Notes under the pieces: model-generated
The model's database searches: none
What the model was told of the DNA's origin: nothing
Seen by the model: only the letters and a program-made list of their open reading frames with translations
NCBI RefSeq assembly: GCF_949987535.1
Contig: NC_080072.1
Span: 57,140,460-57,204,459, forward strand
From: Balaenoptera acutorostrata
Taxonomy: Eukaryota > Chordata > Mammalia > Artiodactyla > Balaenopteridae
DNA: 64,000 bases
Reading direction: 5' to 3'
Program-made: the position numbers and the translations under genes
In this document: one piece after another, positions 35,745 through 46,994 of the stretch
How the letters are laid out: the number at the start of each line of letters is the position of its first letter
Numbering within the stretch: the first letter of the stretch is position 1

Positions 35745-36540
35745 AACTTCACTTGTCAGAATTAGAGGTTGCGACTTCTGATGACACGGCTTCCCCTGCA
35801 GCCCTCTCAAATGGTAGCTTAGCTGTTTTCTCTCTCACACCTCTTGATACCACTGGGCCTGGAGATGGAACAGGTCCCTTTCTCCTCATCTATTCTCTGC
35901 TCCCCCCATTAAAAACATGTCATCAGACCATGCCACCTTCTACCTGGGTACTTCTTATTGCAGTTATCTACCGTACAGTCCCCTCAATTCCCTCTTGATC
36001 CTTTAGGAATTTAGTTCCTGTCTCACTCTCTCTCCACAACACTACTCCAGTTATATTTGTTGGTGATTTCAATACTTACAAAGATGATCCTTCCAATATC
36101 TTGGCCTCCCAGTTCATTGGCTGAACTTGAAAGGCTCTTCAATAATTTTTCCCTTCTCTTCTGCCTCAACTACAACTTTGGTCATAACCTTGAGCCTGTC
36201 ATTACCAATAACTCAAACTCTTCTCTGATCTCAAATACCTCATTCCCCAACCACTAACCCCTCTCTCCAGCTCACTCGCCCTACTATCTCATCTCCAATG
36301 ATCCTTTGAACCCCCATGGGGAACGTCTGTCCACTGATACCACCATGTTTTCACATCTTTCTCCCCTCTCAATTACTCTCGTCTCCTTCAGCAGCTTAAA
36401 TTACACTCTTGCATAGAATCTTAACTCCCTTGTTCCTTTATCTCATCATACTCACATGGCTTAACCACAATTTGATTAAATCCAACTGTCTGCTTATTCC
36501 ATGCCTGCACCCAAACATGAAATAGAAGAAAAATTGGAGA
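35745..36540 (+). repeat. L2 LINE ORF2 remnant
   Basis: Pyrimidine-rich, decayed reverse-transcriptase-type region of the CR1-like LINE L2. Phrases such as ttggtgatttcaatacttac and gaggctcttcaataa-like fit the family. No frame is intact. Confidence 0.6.
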
Positions 36541-36890
36541 TAGCAGTAGGACAGTTCTTTCAAAGACTTTTGCTGTAAGCAAAGAAAATGTGGGGGAAAT
36601 TGGGTCAAGAAAGAATTTCCTTTTTTAAGGTGGGAAAGACATCAGCATGTTTACATGCTGAGGGGAATGATGCAGTAGAGAAAATAATGATGTAGGAAAG
36701 GGAGGGGAGATTTCCCAGGTCCATAGTTTTTAATTGGCTAGCAAAGATAGAAGCAAGTGCACAACTGAAGGGGCTGGCCTTGGCTAGAAGCACAAACAAA
36801 TCATTCATAGTAACAGGAGAAAAGGTTAAGAATATATGGGCACAAGAAGAGTTGGTTGAACAGATGTGATGGTGGGAGTCTGAAGAAGTT
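36541..36890. other. Unassigned insertion between L2 segments
   Basis: Purine-rich sequence unlike the flanking L2; possibly another old element. Confidence 0.3.
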
Positions 36891-37640
36891 CTTCAGTTTT
36901 CCTCTTCCCATTTTTTCTTGAAGCATTCTAGTCAGCCCTTCAACTCTACCATTCCACTGAAATTCCTGCCAAGGCCATCAATGACTTCCATGCTGTTAAA
37001 TCAAGTTCTCATATTCCTTACCTATCAGCAGCATTTGATACAATTTATTGCTTTCTCCTCCTGATTCACTTCACTTCCAGAAAATTGCTTTCTCAGTTTA
37101 TTCTTCCTCCTTTCCCCAAACTAAATGATAGTTTCCCAGGGCTCAGTCCTCTGAGCTCTTTTCTATTTATAATTACTCCCTTGGTAATTTTATCCAGTCT
37201 TGTGGCTTTATGGCAACTATATCCTAATAACTGCCAAATTTCTATCTCCAGCTTGTACAACTGTCCTGAACTCCAGACTCATATCCATCTGTAAATGTAA
37301 CTCTATACTTGGTTGTCTAACATATAACTCAAGTTAATACATGCAGCTCCAGTTAATTCAAACTGCATAGTTTATCCATTCTATTGATGGTATTTGTACT
37401 TACTATTAAATCAATGCATGTGATAAACATTCTTGTGCAGGTCTTCTTGTGTACATGTGTTTTTCTAAGGTAGTAGGCTTTCATACTTTTCATTATGGCC
37501 TACTAGCATAGTTTGGTCAAGCCTCCATTTACTTACTCCTGTCCAGATTATTGCAGTAACTTCCTGTTTCTATTACCAGAGTGATCCTATTAAAACAATC
37601 AAATCATGCAACAGCTCTCTATTTCAGACTTAAAGGCATA
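36891..37640 (+). repeat. L2 LINE, continuing 3' part
   Basis: Matches L2 order: cattccactgaaattcctgc, tcccagggctcagtcctctg, tctccagcttgtacaactg and gaactccagactcatatcc. The piece at 37340-37500 may be foreign. Confidence 0.65.
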
Positions 37641-38930
37641 TATTCTTCAATTTAACTATTACAAAACTGTACGCAACTGTTGGTGCAAAATATTAATGTG
37701 CTGGGAAAAACTGCACATGAACCAATGTGATTTCTGGGTTATACGGACATCACTGCCCTACTTAGCAATCATTTGTGAGCTAGTTCACATTATTTAAAAA
37801 CACACTGTAGCAAAACTGTACTAGAATGCTAGGGCTAGAATAACCACACTTGAAAGCATCCTACACAAGGAATAATTCCTAGCTTCTAAAAGCACACAGG
37901 ATTCCACAACTTCTTGCTTTTAAAAGACACTGTAAACAAAATGAAAAGACAAGACACAGACTAGGAGACTGGAATCTAGAATATATAAAGGACAGATCAG
38001 TAAGAAAAAAATAAAACTGGGCAAAAAATATGTATAAGTCAAATGTACAAAGCAGGAAGGTGTTCAATTTCACTAATAATCAGGAACATGGAAATTACAA
38101 TCTTGATGAAATTCTACTTTCATATTCATCAGGTTGGCAGAAATTCAGGAGTCTGGAAATATCAAAAATTGATAAGGGTATAGAGAAGCATTATTCCCTA
38201 ATGGTGGAACTGTAAATAGCTACAATCGTTTTGGAGAACAGTTTAGCAAAATCTAGCAAACTTTAAGGTTTACATAAGTGGGGCTTCCCTGGTGGCACAG
38301 TGGTTAAGAATCCGCCTGCCAATGCAGGGTACATGGGTTAGAGCCCTGGTCCGGGAGGATCCCACATGCCGCAGAGCAACTAAGCCCGTGTGCCACAACT
38401 ACTGAGCCTGTGCTCTAGAGCCTGCGAGCCACAACTACTGAGCCCACGTGCCACAACTACTGAAGCCCGCGCGCCTAGAGTCCGTGCTCTGCAAAAAGAG
38501 AAGCCACCACAAGGAGAAGTCTGTGCACCGCAACAAACAATAGCCTCTGCTTGCTACAACTAGAGAAAGCCCGCATGCAGCAACAAAGTACCCAACGTGG
38601 CCAAAATAAATAATTAAAATTTAAAATCTTTGAAGAAAAATAAAGTGCTTAAGTAGGAAAAGCAGCAGAAAGATTCAATTAATAAAAGTTAAAAAAAACC
38701 CATGCAACCCAATACTATATAGTGTTTATAGCATACATACACATTTGGCAAAAATGCAAACACATACATAGTTATGATCAATACCAAATCTGGGATAGTG
38801 GTTACCTCTGAAGAGGAGGAAGGGGACTGGGATCTGGGGAATACAAAGGGAGCTTCAACTGTATTTGTACAATTTTATTTCTTAGCTGCATGTGAGTATA
38901 TGGGTATGTGTTAACATTAGTCTTTTTTTT
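37641..38930 (+). mobile_element. Old LINE-1 remains interrupted by a SINE
   Basis: 38040-38280 resembles the L1 ORF2 C-terminus (ttcactaataatcaggaa, tggtggaactgtaaatag). 38690-38915 resembles 3'UTR (gggatagtggttacctctg). 37641-38000 is unassigned. Confidence 0.5.
38281..38640 (+). repeat. CHR SINE
   Basis: Complete head and body with an extra internal 'cacaactactga' repeat, diverged tail. Confidence 0.85.
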
Positions 38931-39315
38931 TTTTTTTAACTGAAGTATAGTTGAGTTACAATATTACATTATTTTCAGGTGTATAGCATAGTGACTCAGT
39001 ATTTTTGCAGATTTTACTCCATTGTAAGTTATTACAAGATAATGACTATAATTTCCTGTGCTACAAAATATATCCTTGTTGCCTGTCTACTTTTCACATG
39101 GTAGTTTGTATCTGTTAATCTCATACCCCTAATTTGTCCCTCCCTTACTTCTCTCTCCCCTTTGGTAACCACAAGTTTGTTTTCTATATCTGTGAGTCTG
39201 TTTCTGTTTGGCATATACATTCATTTGTATTATTTTTAGATTCCACATATAAGCGATATCATATAGTATTTGTCTTTTTCTGACTTATTCCACTAAGCAT
39301 AATATTCTCTAGGTT
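38922..39315 (-). mobile_element. LINE-1 3'UTR fragment
   Basis: Poly-T at the left, then reverse L1 3'UTR (ctgaagtatagttgagttac). Flanks acattagtcttttt and acattaatcttttt look like the target duplication with one change. Confidence 0.75.
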
Positions 39316-39524
39316 ACATTAATCTTTTTAATATGCCAAAAAAATTTCAGAACACAAATTATTTATAAAGTTAGGTAATGATAACCAACTTTTCCTTTAC
39401 CTGCAGAGTTTTGCATTTAAACAATGAATGATAATTGTAAATTTTTTAATTCTTTGAAACTGTAAACTACGATATATAGCCCAGATCCCTACTCCTCAGA
39501 TAAAAATTATGACCATGCAGGAGA

Positions 39525-39980
39525 TGTGTTAGTTTTCTAGTACCACCGTAACAAAGTACCATCAACCAGGTGGTTTAGAATAACAGAAATTTATTCTCTC
39601 ACAGTTCTGGAGGTCAGAAGTCCAAGCAAGGTGTCAGCAGAGCCATGATCCCTCTTAAAGGCACTAGGGAAGCATCTGTTCCAGACCTCTCTCCTAGCTT
39701 CTGGTAGCCTCAGGCATTCCTCTGCTTGTACATGGATCACTACAATCCCCCACCTTCACGTGGCTTTCCCTCTGCCATGTCTGTCTCTGTGTCCAAATTG
39801 TCCCTTCTGATAAGGACACCAGTAAATATTACATTAGGGCCCATCCTAGTGACTTCATTTTAACTTGATCACCTCTGTAAAGATCCTATTTCCAAATAAA
39901 GTCACATTCTGAGATGCTGGAGGTCACGATTTCAACATATTGTTCTGAGGGGACACAATTCAACCCACAAACAGGGAAAA
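39525..39980 (-). repeat. Ancient mammalian interspersed repeat
   Basis: Familiar text (tgttagttttctagtacc, ctcacagttctggaggtc, gacacaattcaacccac). Orientation and family from memory; not assigned. Confidence 0.5.
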
Positions 39981-40445
39981 AAAACTCAAGTCTCCCTCCT
40001 ACCCCAATCCCCTACTTCTCCCAAAAACAACTTTCTTATGCATCATGTATATGCACATGATACGTAAAATCCCCATTGTAACCTCCAGCCCCTTTTCTTC
40101 AATACAAATATCTCTGTGTCTTGTTTTTAATCTAATGTATCTTGGAGCCTATTCATTATTGGTACATAGTATCTAACCAATTCTTTTTAAGGGATAGTTT
40201 TCCATTGCACAGAGGTACTGTAAATAACTGACCCAGGCTTAACTATAGACATTGAGGTTGTTTTCAGTCTTTTACAAATAAAGTTGCAATTACTATCCTT
40301 GTGCTTATGACTTTCCTAATGTGCAAATTTATCTTTTCGATAAATTCCTTTAAGTGAAGTCTCTGGGTCTCTCATGTGCATTTTAAGCTTTGACAAATAT
40401 CAATAGTACGTTCCTCAGTTTCTATAAAAACCTTTCTTAACTTTA
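39981..40445 (-). mobile_element. Old L1M 3' region
   Basis: Reverse L1-type text (agttttccattgcacagagg, acaaataaagttgcaattac). Confidence 0.4.
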
Positions 40446-43400
40446 ATTATATACAACCCCAATTTATAGTTTTTGTTGTTGTTGTTTCTGTTTTTTAAGG
40501 TTTCGGGTTGCAGTAAACAGCTGTAAATTTTTGCAAGCCAGCATCCAAGCATCCTTTCTATTTGGGATAATCCACCACTGTGAGAATCTGGGCAGGGGCA
40601 GTGCCCTCCCACTACAGAAGCTGAAAGGGCCAGATAGTCCTGTCTTCTGGCAATACACACAGTGCCAACCAGGACCCTGTGGGGACTCAAAGACACAGAA
40701 GCAATTCAATCAGTCTAACACCCAGAGGAATCACAACATCTTATGTAAACCAATCCTAGTTCCTAACCTTTTTCTGAGCCTGGTTTATTTCAGCTTTCAT
40801 GTCCATTTTGTGAGCTACCAGATAGCCTTTTTTTTTGTTTTTCTGCTTAAATTAGCCAGATTTGGATATTTACAACCAGAATTTAGGCTGATCATTTTGG
40901 TCATACTTTTATGAACATAAATTGCTACACTATTCTCATATTTGCATTACACGCTATGAAGGCTTAGACTGCTATATTTTGGGATAATACATATTTGCTT
41001 TTCTTCATAATTCTGTCAGCTGTTTACTGATGCTATTGATATGCCTGATGCAACCACCCCTTTTCTCCTTTTCTAACCTGTTACATGACTAGAAACTAGA
41101 TGAGCAAGTACATTGGACCTGTTTGTAGAGCAAGGGTAGAGACCTGCAGTGAAGGCCTGAAGGTCCTTCAAGAAAAATGCATAATATTATCACATCTGTT
41201 TTAATTGCTCAGTGGAATTTTAAATATCAGGCATCTCAGATGTATTCTAAGAGCTGAGTTAATATTACATCTGTAGCTGCTTCTTTCTGTTATAGAAAGA
41301 ATTAACTACTTTTGGTAATAATTAACATTTATTGCATCATCTTCTACACACTGTTGTTAGTGATTCATACAATCTTCAAAATAATCCAAAAATAAAATCC
41401 TAAGAAGAACTAGCCTGTATACACTTTTATTTATTAGCCTTCTCATCCCCAAATTATGTATTTCTATTTTATCTTCTTAAAATTGTGCTAAAAACAATTC
41501 TAAGTTCACTGCTCTCCCCAAAGTTGTCCTGATTTCTCATCTGAAGTTATTAAGTCCCCGACATTAGATACTGATTTTATCTACGTAGATATGAGCAGAC
41601 AAGAGTGAGATGCTAGTGAAAGTATTTTTCAATTTCAGCTTCTTTGTCAAGGGATGGCAATAATTCTATTAGAATCCTCCTAAGGGATTTTCTCAGATTT
41701 TAATTACGATCTATTAGCCACAGAAGATGGGTACCAGATGCAGATTCACCCATTCTAGAAATACTTTAAAAATATGACTTGTATGACAATTAACTATATA
41801 GTGATTCTATCTGAAATCCTGCAGATAAATAAAATTTTATCTAAATATCTAAAATTTCTCTGAACAATGAGTAATCACACTTGTCTTCTAAAAATAAAGG
41901 GCTATATACTATGATCATCTGTGCATAATCCCTCATCTTTAACAATACCGGCAAGATCCCAACAAGATCTCAAAATACATAATCAACAAACATTTAAACA
42001 AGCCTATCTGAAAAGTATCAATATCTGACAAAGTGACCTGAGGGAGGCAGAAATCCACTGGGATATTTTAATGAATACAATTTTAAACAATAAAACCTAG
42101 ATCAGACAACCACTAACCCTAGCTATGGGGGCAGAATGTCTATGTCTTTTCTTAAAATTTCCTCTACACCAAGAAACAGTAAACAATTCCAGCAACCCTA
42201 AAACTAAGTTCAAATAGAATCAAGAAATGTTGGCTTGCTGATCATTATGAATTTCATTTTTAAAAAGTGTGACCTGATCTTTTCTTCTTTCTCTTATTTC
42301 CTCGAAGCTATGGGTACACCTGCCTACTATTACTTTTGAAGTCATTCAGACTTTGAAAGTCTAGTCCTCTCATTTTACAAAGATGAGGAAGTAGGTCCAG
42401 AGAGGTTAAATATCTTGTCTGCCAAGTCAGAACTAGATGCTTGGTCTTCTGCATCTTAGCTGACTGCATTATCCACAATACCAGGCCGACCGCAGCAGTG
42501 CCTACAGGAAACAGTGCACAGAACCTCAACATTTTGTTGATATGTTATCAAAGAGCACTTTATGTTTCACTAAAAGTCATGATTACAAGTATGTAAGCAT
42601 GACTTTAAAAAGGAATTCAAATAGAATTGCTAAGATTAGCCCGTAAGAATACCCGGACTGCTTACTGAAGAATGGATAAACGTCTAGCATAGAATTATGA
42701 ATGCTGCTGAGATTGGTAGCAGAGAAATTTGGGAACTTCCTGTGCTGTCTATTGAAATTTTAACACTGAAAACCCTGCAGTAAAGAGAAAATGTGCTTCC
42801 TTTCAGCTGTTGGTAGATGGTAAGGCTGAATGGTATTTGGGAGCATAGGCTTAAAAATCACAGCTCCCTATCTGTGTGACCTCAAGCGTTACTTTACCTC
42901 TCTCTGTAACTCAGTTTCCTCATCTCTAAAGTGGGATCATAAAAGCACCTATACCTCATAAAGTGGTTAAGAATATTATATGCATAATGCATGTAAAGAA
43001 CCCAGGACAGTACAGAGAAGGTCTCAGTAAATTTCAGTTCCCATTTCCAAGCGGTCTTTATATTTGCTTGTTGTAACAAATTCAGTATTTATGAGAGTCT
43101 GGTCAGGAAAAGGAATATTCGTTTTTTTCAGTCTACCATGCAAGATGAGGGAAACCAAGTAAAAGTGCTGAAAAGAACACTGGGCTTAGTGGTGACACAC
43201 CAGTCACTAATTAGCCAAGTAATTGTGAATAGCTTTCTTAACCTCTTTTTAAGGTCATAAAGTCCAAGTATAAACCTGTAATTACAAATCAGCCTGATAA
43301 CTAGCCAGGTGTCTGTGAAAACAGAAAACTGAGAGTTGAAAAGTATGCTATGAGAAAGTACTCCTGATTCAAGTGGAAGCAGAAATCCCTTTGAAATGTG

Positions 43401-43565
43401 TTATGACCTTGCCCTACTAAACATTTGCCTGAAGCTCTAACTATACCATTTTCTTACTTATTTCATGTTCATGTTTCAACAAAAGTCAAACAAAAATAAG
43501 ACCAACAAGATTCTCAGTTTTTGCCAACACTAATTTTTTAAGAAACGTTTCTCATTAATGGTTTT
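40446..43565. other. Intergenic space between AQP11 and CLNS1A
   Basis: No gene. MIR-like pieces lie at 42340-42460 and 42850-43040 (ctcagtttcctcatctctaa). The frames at 40415-40914 on both strands have no family signature. The rest is AT-rich and unassigned. Confidence 0.4.
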
Positions 43566-43712
43566 AGTCAAGAATGAAAATGGGAGGGAAGTCCAAAAGG
43601 GAGGGGATATCTGTATGCGTATGGCCGATTCATTCTGTTGTGCGGTGGAGGCTAACACAACATTGTTAAGCAACCATACGCCAATAAAAATTAATTAAAA
43701 GAAAAAAGAATG
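43566..43712 (+). mobile_element. Very short LINE-1 3' end
   Basis: Only the last ~130 bp of an L1 3'UTR (gctaacacaacattgttaag, ccaataaaaatt) plus an A-rich tail. Flanks aagaatga at about 43570 and 43706. It lies just past the inferred CLNS1A poly(A) site. Confidence 0.7.
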
Positions 43713-43714
43713 AG

Positions 43715-43832
43715 AGCACAATAATATAGAAAACCTAGATTTATTTGTTAAGCTATTACAAAGACAAAACAATTATCTGAAGTACTTTGAGAACTTCATC
43801 CCAATTTCACTTGTTCTTTTACAGAAACTGAC
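43715..43832 (-). other. CLNS1A: Probable noncoding last exon of CLNS1A
   Basis: On the - strand a strong pyrimidine tract runs into acceptor ctcttag at 43833, followed by about 110 nt. This ends with AATAAA (43745-43740) and, a few bases on, T/GT-rich sequence of the kind that follows cleavage sites. It would pair with the donor at 46904 and give intron 6 of 3072 bp. The gene span of about 20 kb fits the human gene from memory. The cleavage point (43715-43730) is estimated. This is inference from splice and poly(A) signals; an mRNA is needed. Confidence 0.6.
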
Positions 43833-44504
43833 CTAAGAGGTTGGAAATGAAAGGATATAACCTAAGAGGTTATAAGAGAACAGACTGGTGAAACATGGTG
43901 AAAGGAGCAAAGGCTAGGCAAAAGCACTTGTGTTAGTGGTAGTATGTGTGGCTGGGCTGTTTCTGAAAAGGCTCCCTAGAGTTAATTAATCTGGGTTCCC
44001 AATTAGTAAAAAGACCTTTATCCCTGTGGAGACTGTGCCAGGATTTATCTGTTTTTCTTTTTTTAAGGAGTAAGGGTATTCTTAGGCCCTAAGGTGTATA
44101 TCTTGTATTCAGCCCCTCTCTTTCCCATGCAGTCTACCTACACCTTCAAGTGCCAGTGCATTTCCACCATGTGGTCCTGCTAGGTTATGAGGATGCATAT
44201 AGTAAGGCAGCAATTATAAGCCTACAGAGGGTACACCTAGACACAAAGTGTTGGAGTAAATGATAAACTACAAATACCCTCTTGGTTAAGTTAATTCACC
44301 TTTGTTAATAAAGGTCATAGTTTCTTGTGCTGGTGACAACTTGTTGTCTCAGTATAATGTGTCTCAAGAAAGAACTGGTTCAGGTAAGTTTTGGAGAAGG
44401 AAAAAGACTTTCATCAATACCCACTCCACAGTGGAAGAGGCACCAAGTTCTCTCCTACAGTTATGAGCAGAATCTGAAAAACAAAAGGTTTACAGTGTTT
44501 ATAA

Positions 44505-44705
44505 TAATAATAGCTAATTTATTAAATGCCTAGTCAAGAGTGCCAGGGATTTAGATATATTATATCTCAGTCTTTGCAACAATCCTGCCAGGTATTTACT
44601 ATCATCCTCATTTTTCGGAAGAGGTAACTGAGAATTAGAGAAGTTATACGCCTGTCCAAAGACACACAGCTGGTATGTGGTAGAGTTGTGATTCCACTAT
44701 TCATG
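44505..44705 (+). repeat. MIR SINE
   Basis: gaggtaactgagaattagag and agacacacagctggtatg in MIR order. Confidence 0.65.
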
Positions 44706-45870
44706 TGCCTTCCCCTCCACCCTATCTCATGTATTGAGAGGTCCTAGTTCCATTATCTTGACATTTTTAATAGTTGCATATACACTCTAATTATTCCTTG
44801 TTCACTCCTCAAAAGCAAATGTAATTTTAAATGATTAAAAATTTACAGACATTGTTTGGAATTGAGGTCAATTATCCAGATGAAGAACTTATATAAACTT
44901 TATGAATAAAGTATCTCTCTGCTCCAGCTGTAGCACAAAATGAACAGAAAACAAATCATCAGCTCATTAGAAAGTCTGGGCTATTTTACAGTTATTTCAC
45001 CATAGAATTGCATTACAAAGAATCCTAAGAATTCTCGGCAGGAAAATACCGTAACATCCCATTTGTGTAACCATTAGTGACGTACCAAATAAGTTTCTCA
45101 ATCTTATTAGTAGAGTAGTTGGTGTTCTCTGAATAGTCTGTTTTCAAGAAGAAATATGTTAAAGCCAGATCAAAAACTCTGTTTTCCAGTTTCAATAAAA
45201 GTTACTGAAAAAATCCATATGCTATAAAGAATGTAATAAATAAGAATCTGAGAAATAAGGGAAGAAGACTTATATTGGTACTGAAAGATTTCCCATGAAG
45301 TAGAATAGTGAAATACTGACATCTGGAACTGTGAGATCTGAAAATTAATGTTAACAGAGCTCCAGCAACATGAACACATAATTTTAGCTAACTTCAGAGG
45401 AGACATTGCTGATTTTAAACTATATGGCTACCAATGACAGAAGTAAATGTTGTGGAAATAAATATTTAAAGAAAGAGATATTAAATCACAGAACTCTTAA
45501 GATTATTTTCTAATAGTTTCACTGGCATCTAAGAGGAAGGCAGAGATCCATTATCACAATTCATGGGTACTATAAGAAGCGATGTTATATTCACAATGGC
45601 AATAATCTGGAAGGTAAATGGAACTTGAAAAACAAGGGATCTTACAACCTAATTGGATGACTGACAATGGTATAAAACTCAAGCCAAAATACATAAATCT
45701 TGCCATGTTATTACTATATGCTTTAATAAAACAAAGGACCTGGGTATAAGTACTCAAAGAATGGAAAACAGCTAGTATTCAAGAAAATGTTATAAGGTCA
45801 GCAGTAGAAGGACGTTGTAAAGGGGACAGTGGAACAACAATTTAACAATGTAAAAATCTTAAGAGTTTTT

Positions 45871-45995
45871 TTTTTTTTTTTTTTTGGCCACGCTGTACAG
45901 CTTGTGGGATCTTAGTTCCTGGACCAGGGATCAAACCCAGGCCCTCGGTGGTGAAAACACAGAGTCCCAACTGCTGAACTGCCAGGGTATTCCCG
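45871..45995 (-). repeat. Short CHR-type SINE
   Basis: Reverse short form with long poly-T. Flanks atcttaagagttttt (45856-45870) and atcttagagttttta (45996-46010). The only SINE in CLNS1A lying sense to the gene. Confidence 0.85.
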
Positions 45996-46926
45996 ATCTT
46001 AGAGTTTTTAAAGGAAGGGCTGCTAATTACTAATCCTAGCTCTGTATGATATAAACTAGCTACATGACCTTCAGCTAGTATTTAACATACAGTTGAGATA
46101 CTCAAACTGACAAAGGACAATTTATTTCTCAGAGTAGCATGTAACAAACAGTCAGGAACAAACTTCAGGCAAAGCTCATGAGAATGTGTCAGAGGAGAGA
46201 AATCTGGCAGTGAACTCATGTCTGTCAAGAAAAGCAGGAATGAAGCAACTTGGGAAATGATAGCTTTTGGGCAACTGTACATGGACTTGATATGGTTTGG
46301 CAAATCAGCCTTTAACGCTGAAGTGCCCAGGACCTTGGTCCTCCATTATATTCAAAAAGAGGGAAACTGATACAAGATTATGATTCAAGGCTTAAACTCA
46401 GATTGGAATGACTTCTACTTCCTCCCTCAACTGAAAAGTAGTGAGCTGCAGCAAATCTCTGCTTTGTGTTTTTTGATGAGTATGGTAATGTTTCAAACAT
46501 CACAAGTGGGAAAAGGTGACTGAGCAGAACAGGACATGACCTCAGGCTCTGCTGTTCCCACCTGAGCCAACCAGGGAAATCTCTGTTTCTGAACAAAAGG
46601 TAATGTCCTTCTCCTGATTCACTGAAGATGGGTGTGTCTTATTCTTCCATGTACTCTCAATGCCTAGCATAGTGCTTGGCATGTAATAAGTGCTCAATAA
46701 ATGTTAACCTGAACATTACCATGTTGGCAGATCTTGATTTCTTAGGGAAAAAACCTACACAATTTTAAATAATTTCATAAATGGATAACTAACATTTTTC
46801 CACAACTGCTAATTTTATAGAGTTCTCCTCAATTACGAAAATAAAAATCAATTATTTCACATGATTTTCATGTTCAGTGACAAGGGAGACAATAAACTAC
46901 TCACCCTAAAGCAGCATCAGTCATTT

Positions 46927-46994
46927 TCAATGATCAACATCTGCATCCTCAAACTGTCCAGCAACTGTTGGTGTAGTATCTACCTCCATCCCAT
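46927..46994 (-). CDS. CLNS1A: CLNS1A coding exon 6 (stop codon exon)
   Basis: Acceptor tcttcag, then 68 coding bases for Asp216-His237 and TGA (46929-46927). The exon appears to continue 22 nt past the stop to a consensus donor (agg|gtgagt, exon end 46905), which implies a further noncoding exon. Confidence 0.94.

Larger units (their letters stand above)
43833..46904 (-). other. CLNS1A: Inferred CLNS1A intron 6 (in 3'UTR)
   Basis: Would run from the donor gtgagt after the stop codon to the acceptor at 43833. Contains a MIR (44505-44705) and a short SINE (45871-45995). Otherwise unassigned, with an L2-type terminus at 46670-46705 (gtgctcaataaatg). Confidence 0.55.

Noticed and set aside
40415..40914. 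Overlapping frames on both strands (81, 93 and 127 residues), considered as a processed pseudogene or CLNS1A 3' end
   Set aside because: No protein family recognised, no poly(A) tail or target duplication, and a better terminal exon exists at 43.7-43.8 kb.
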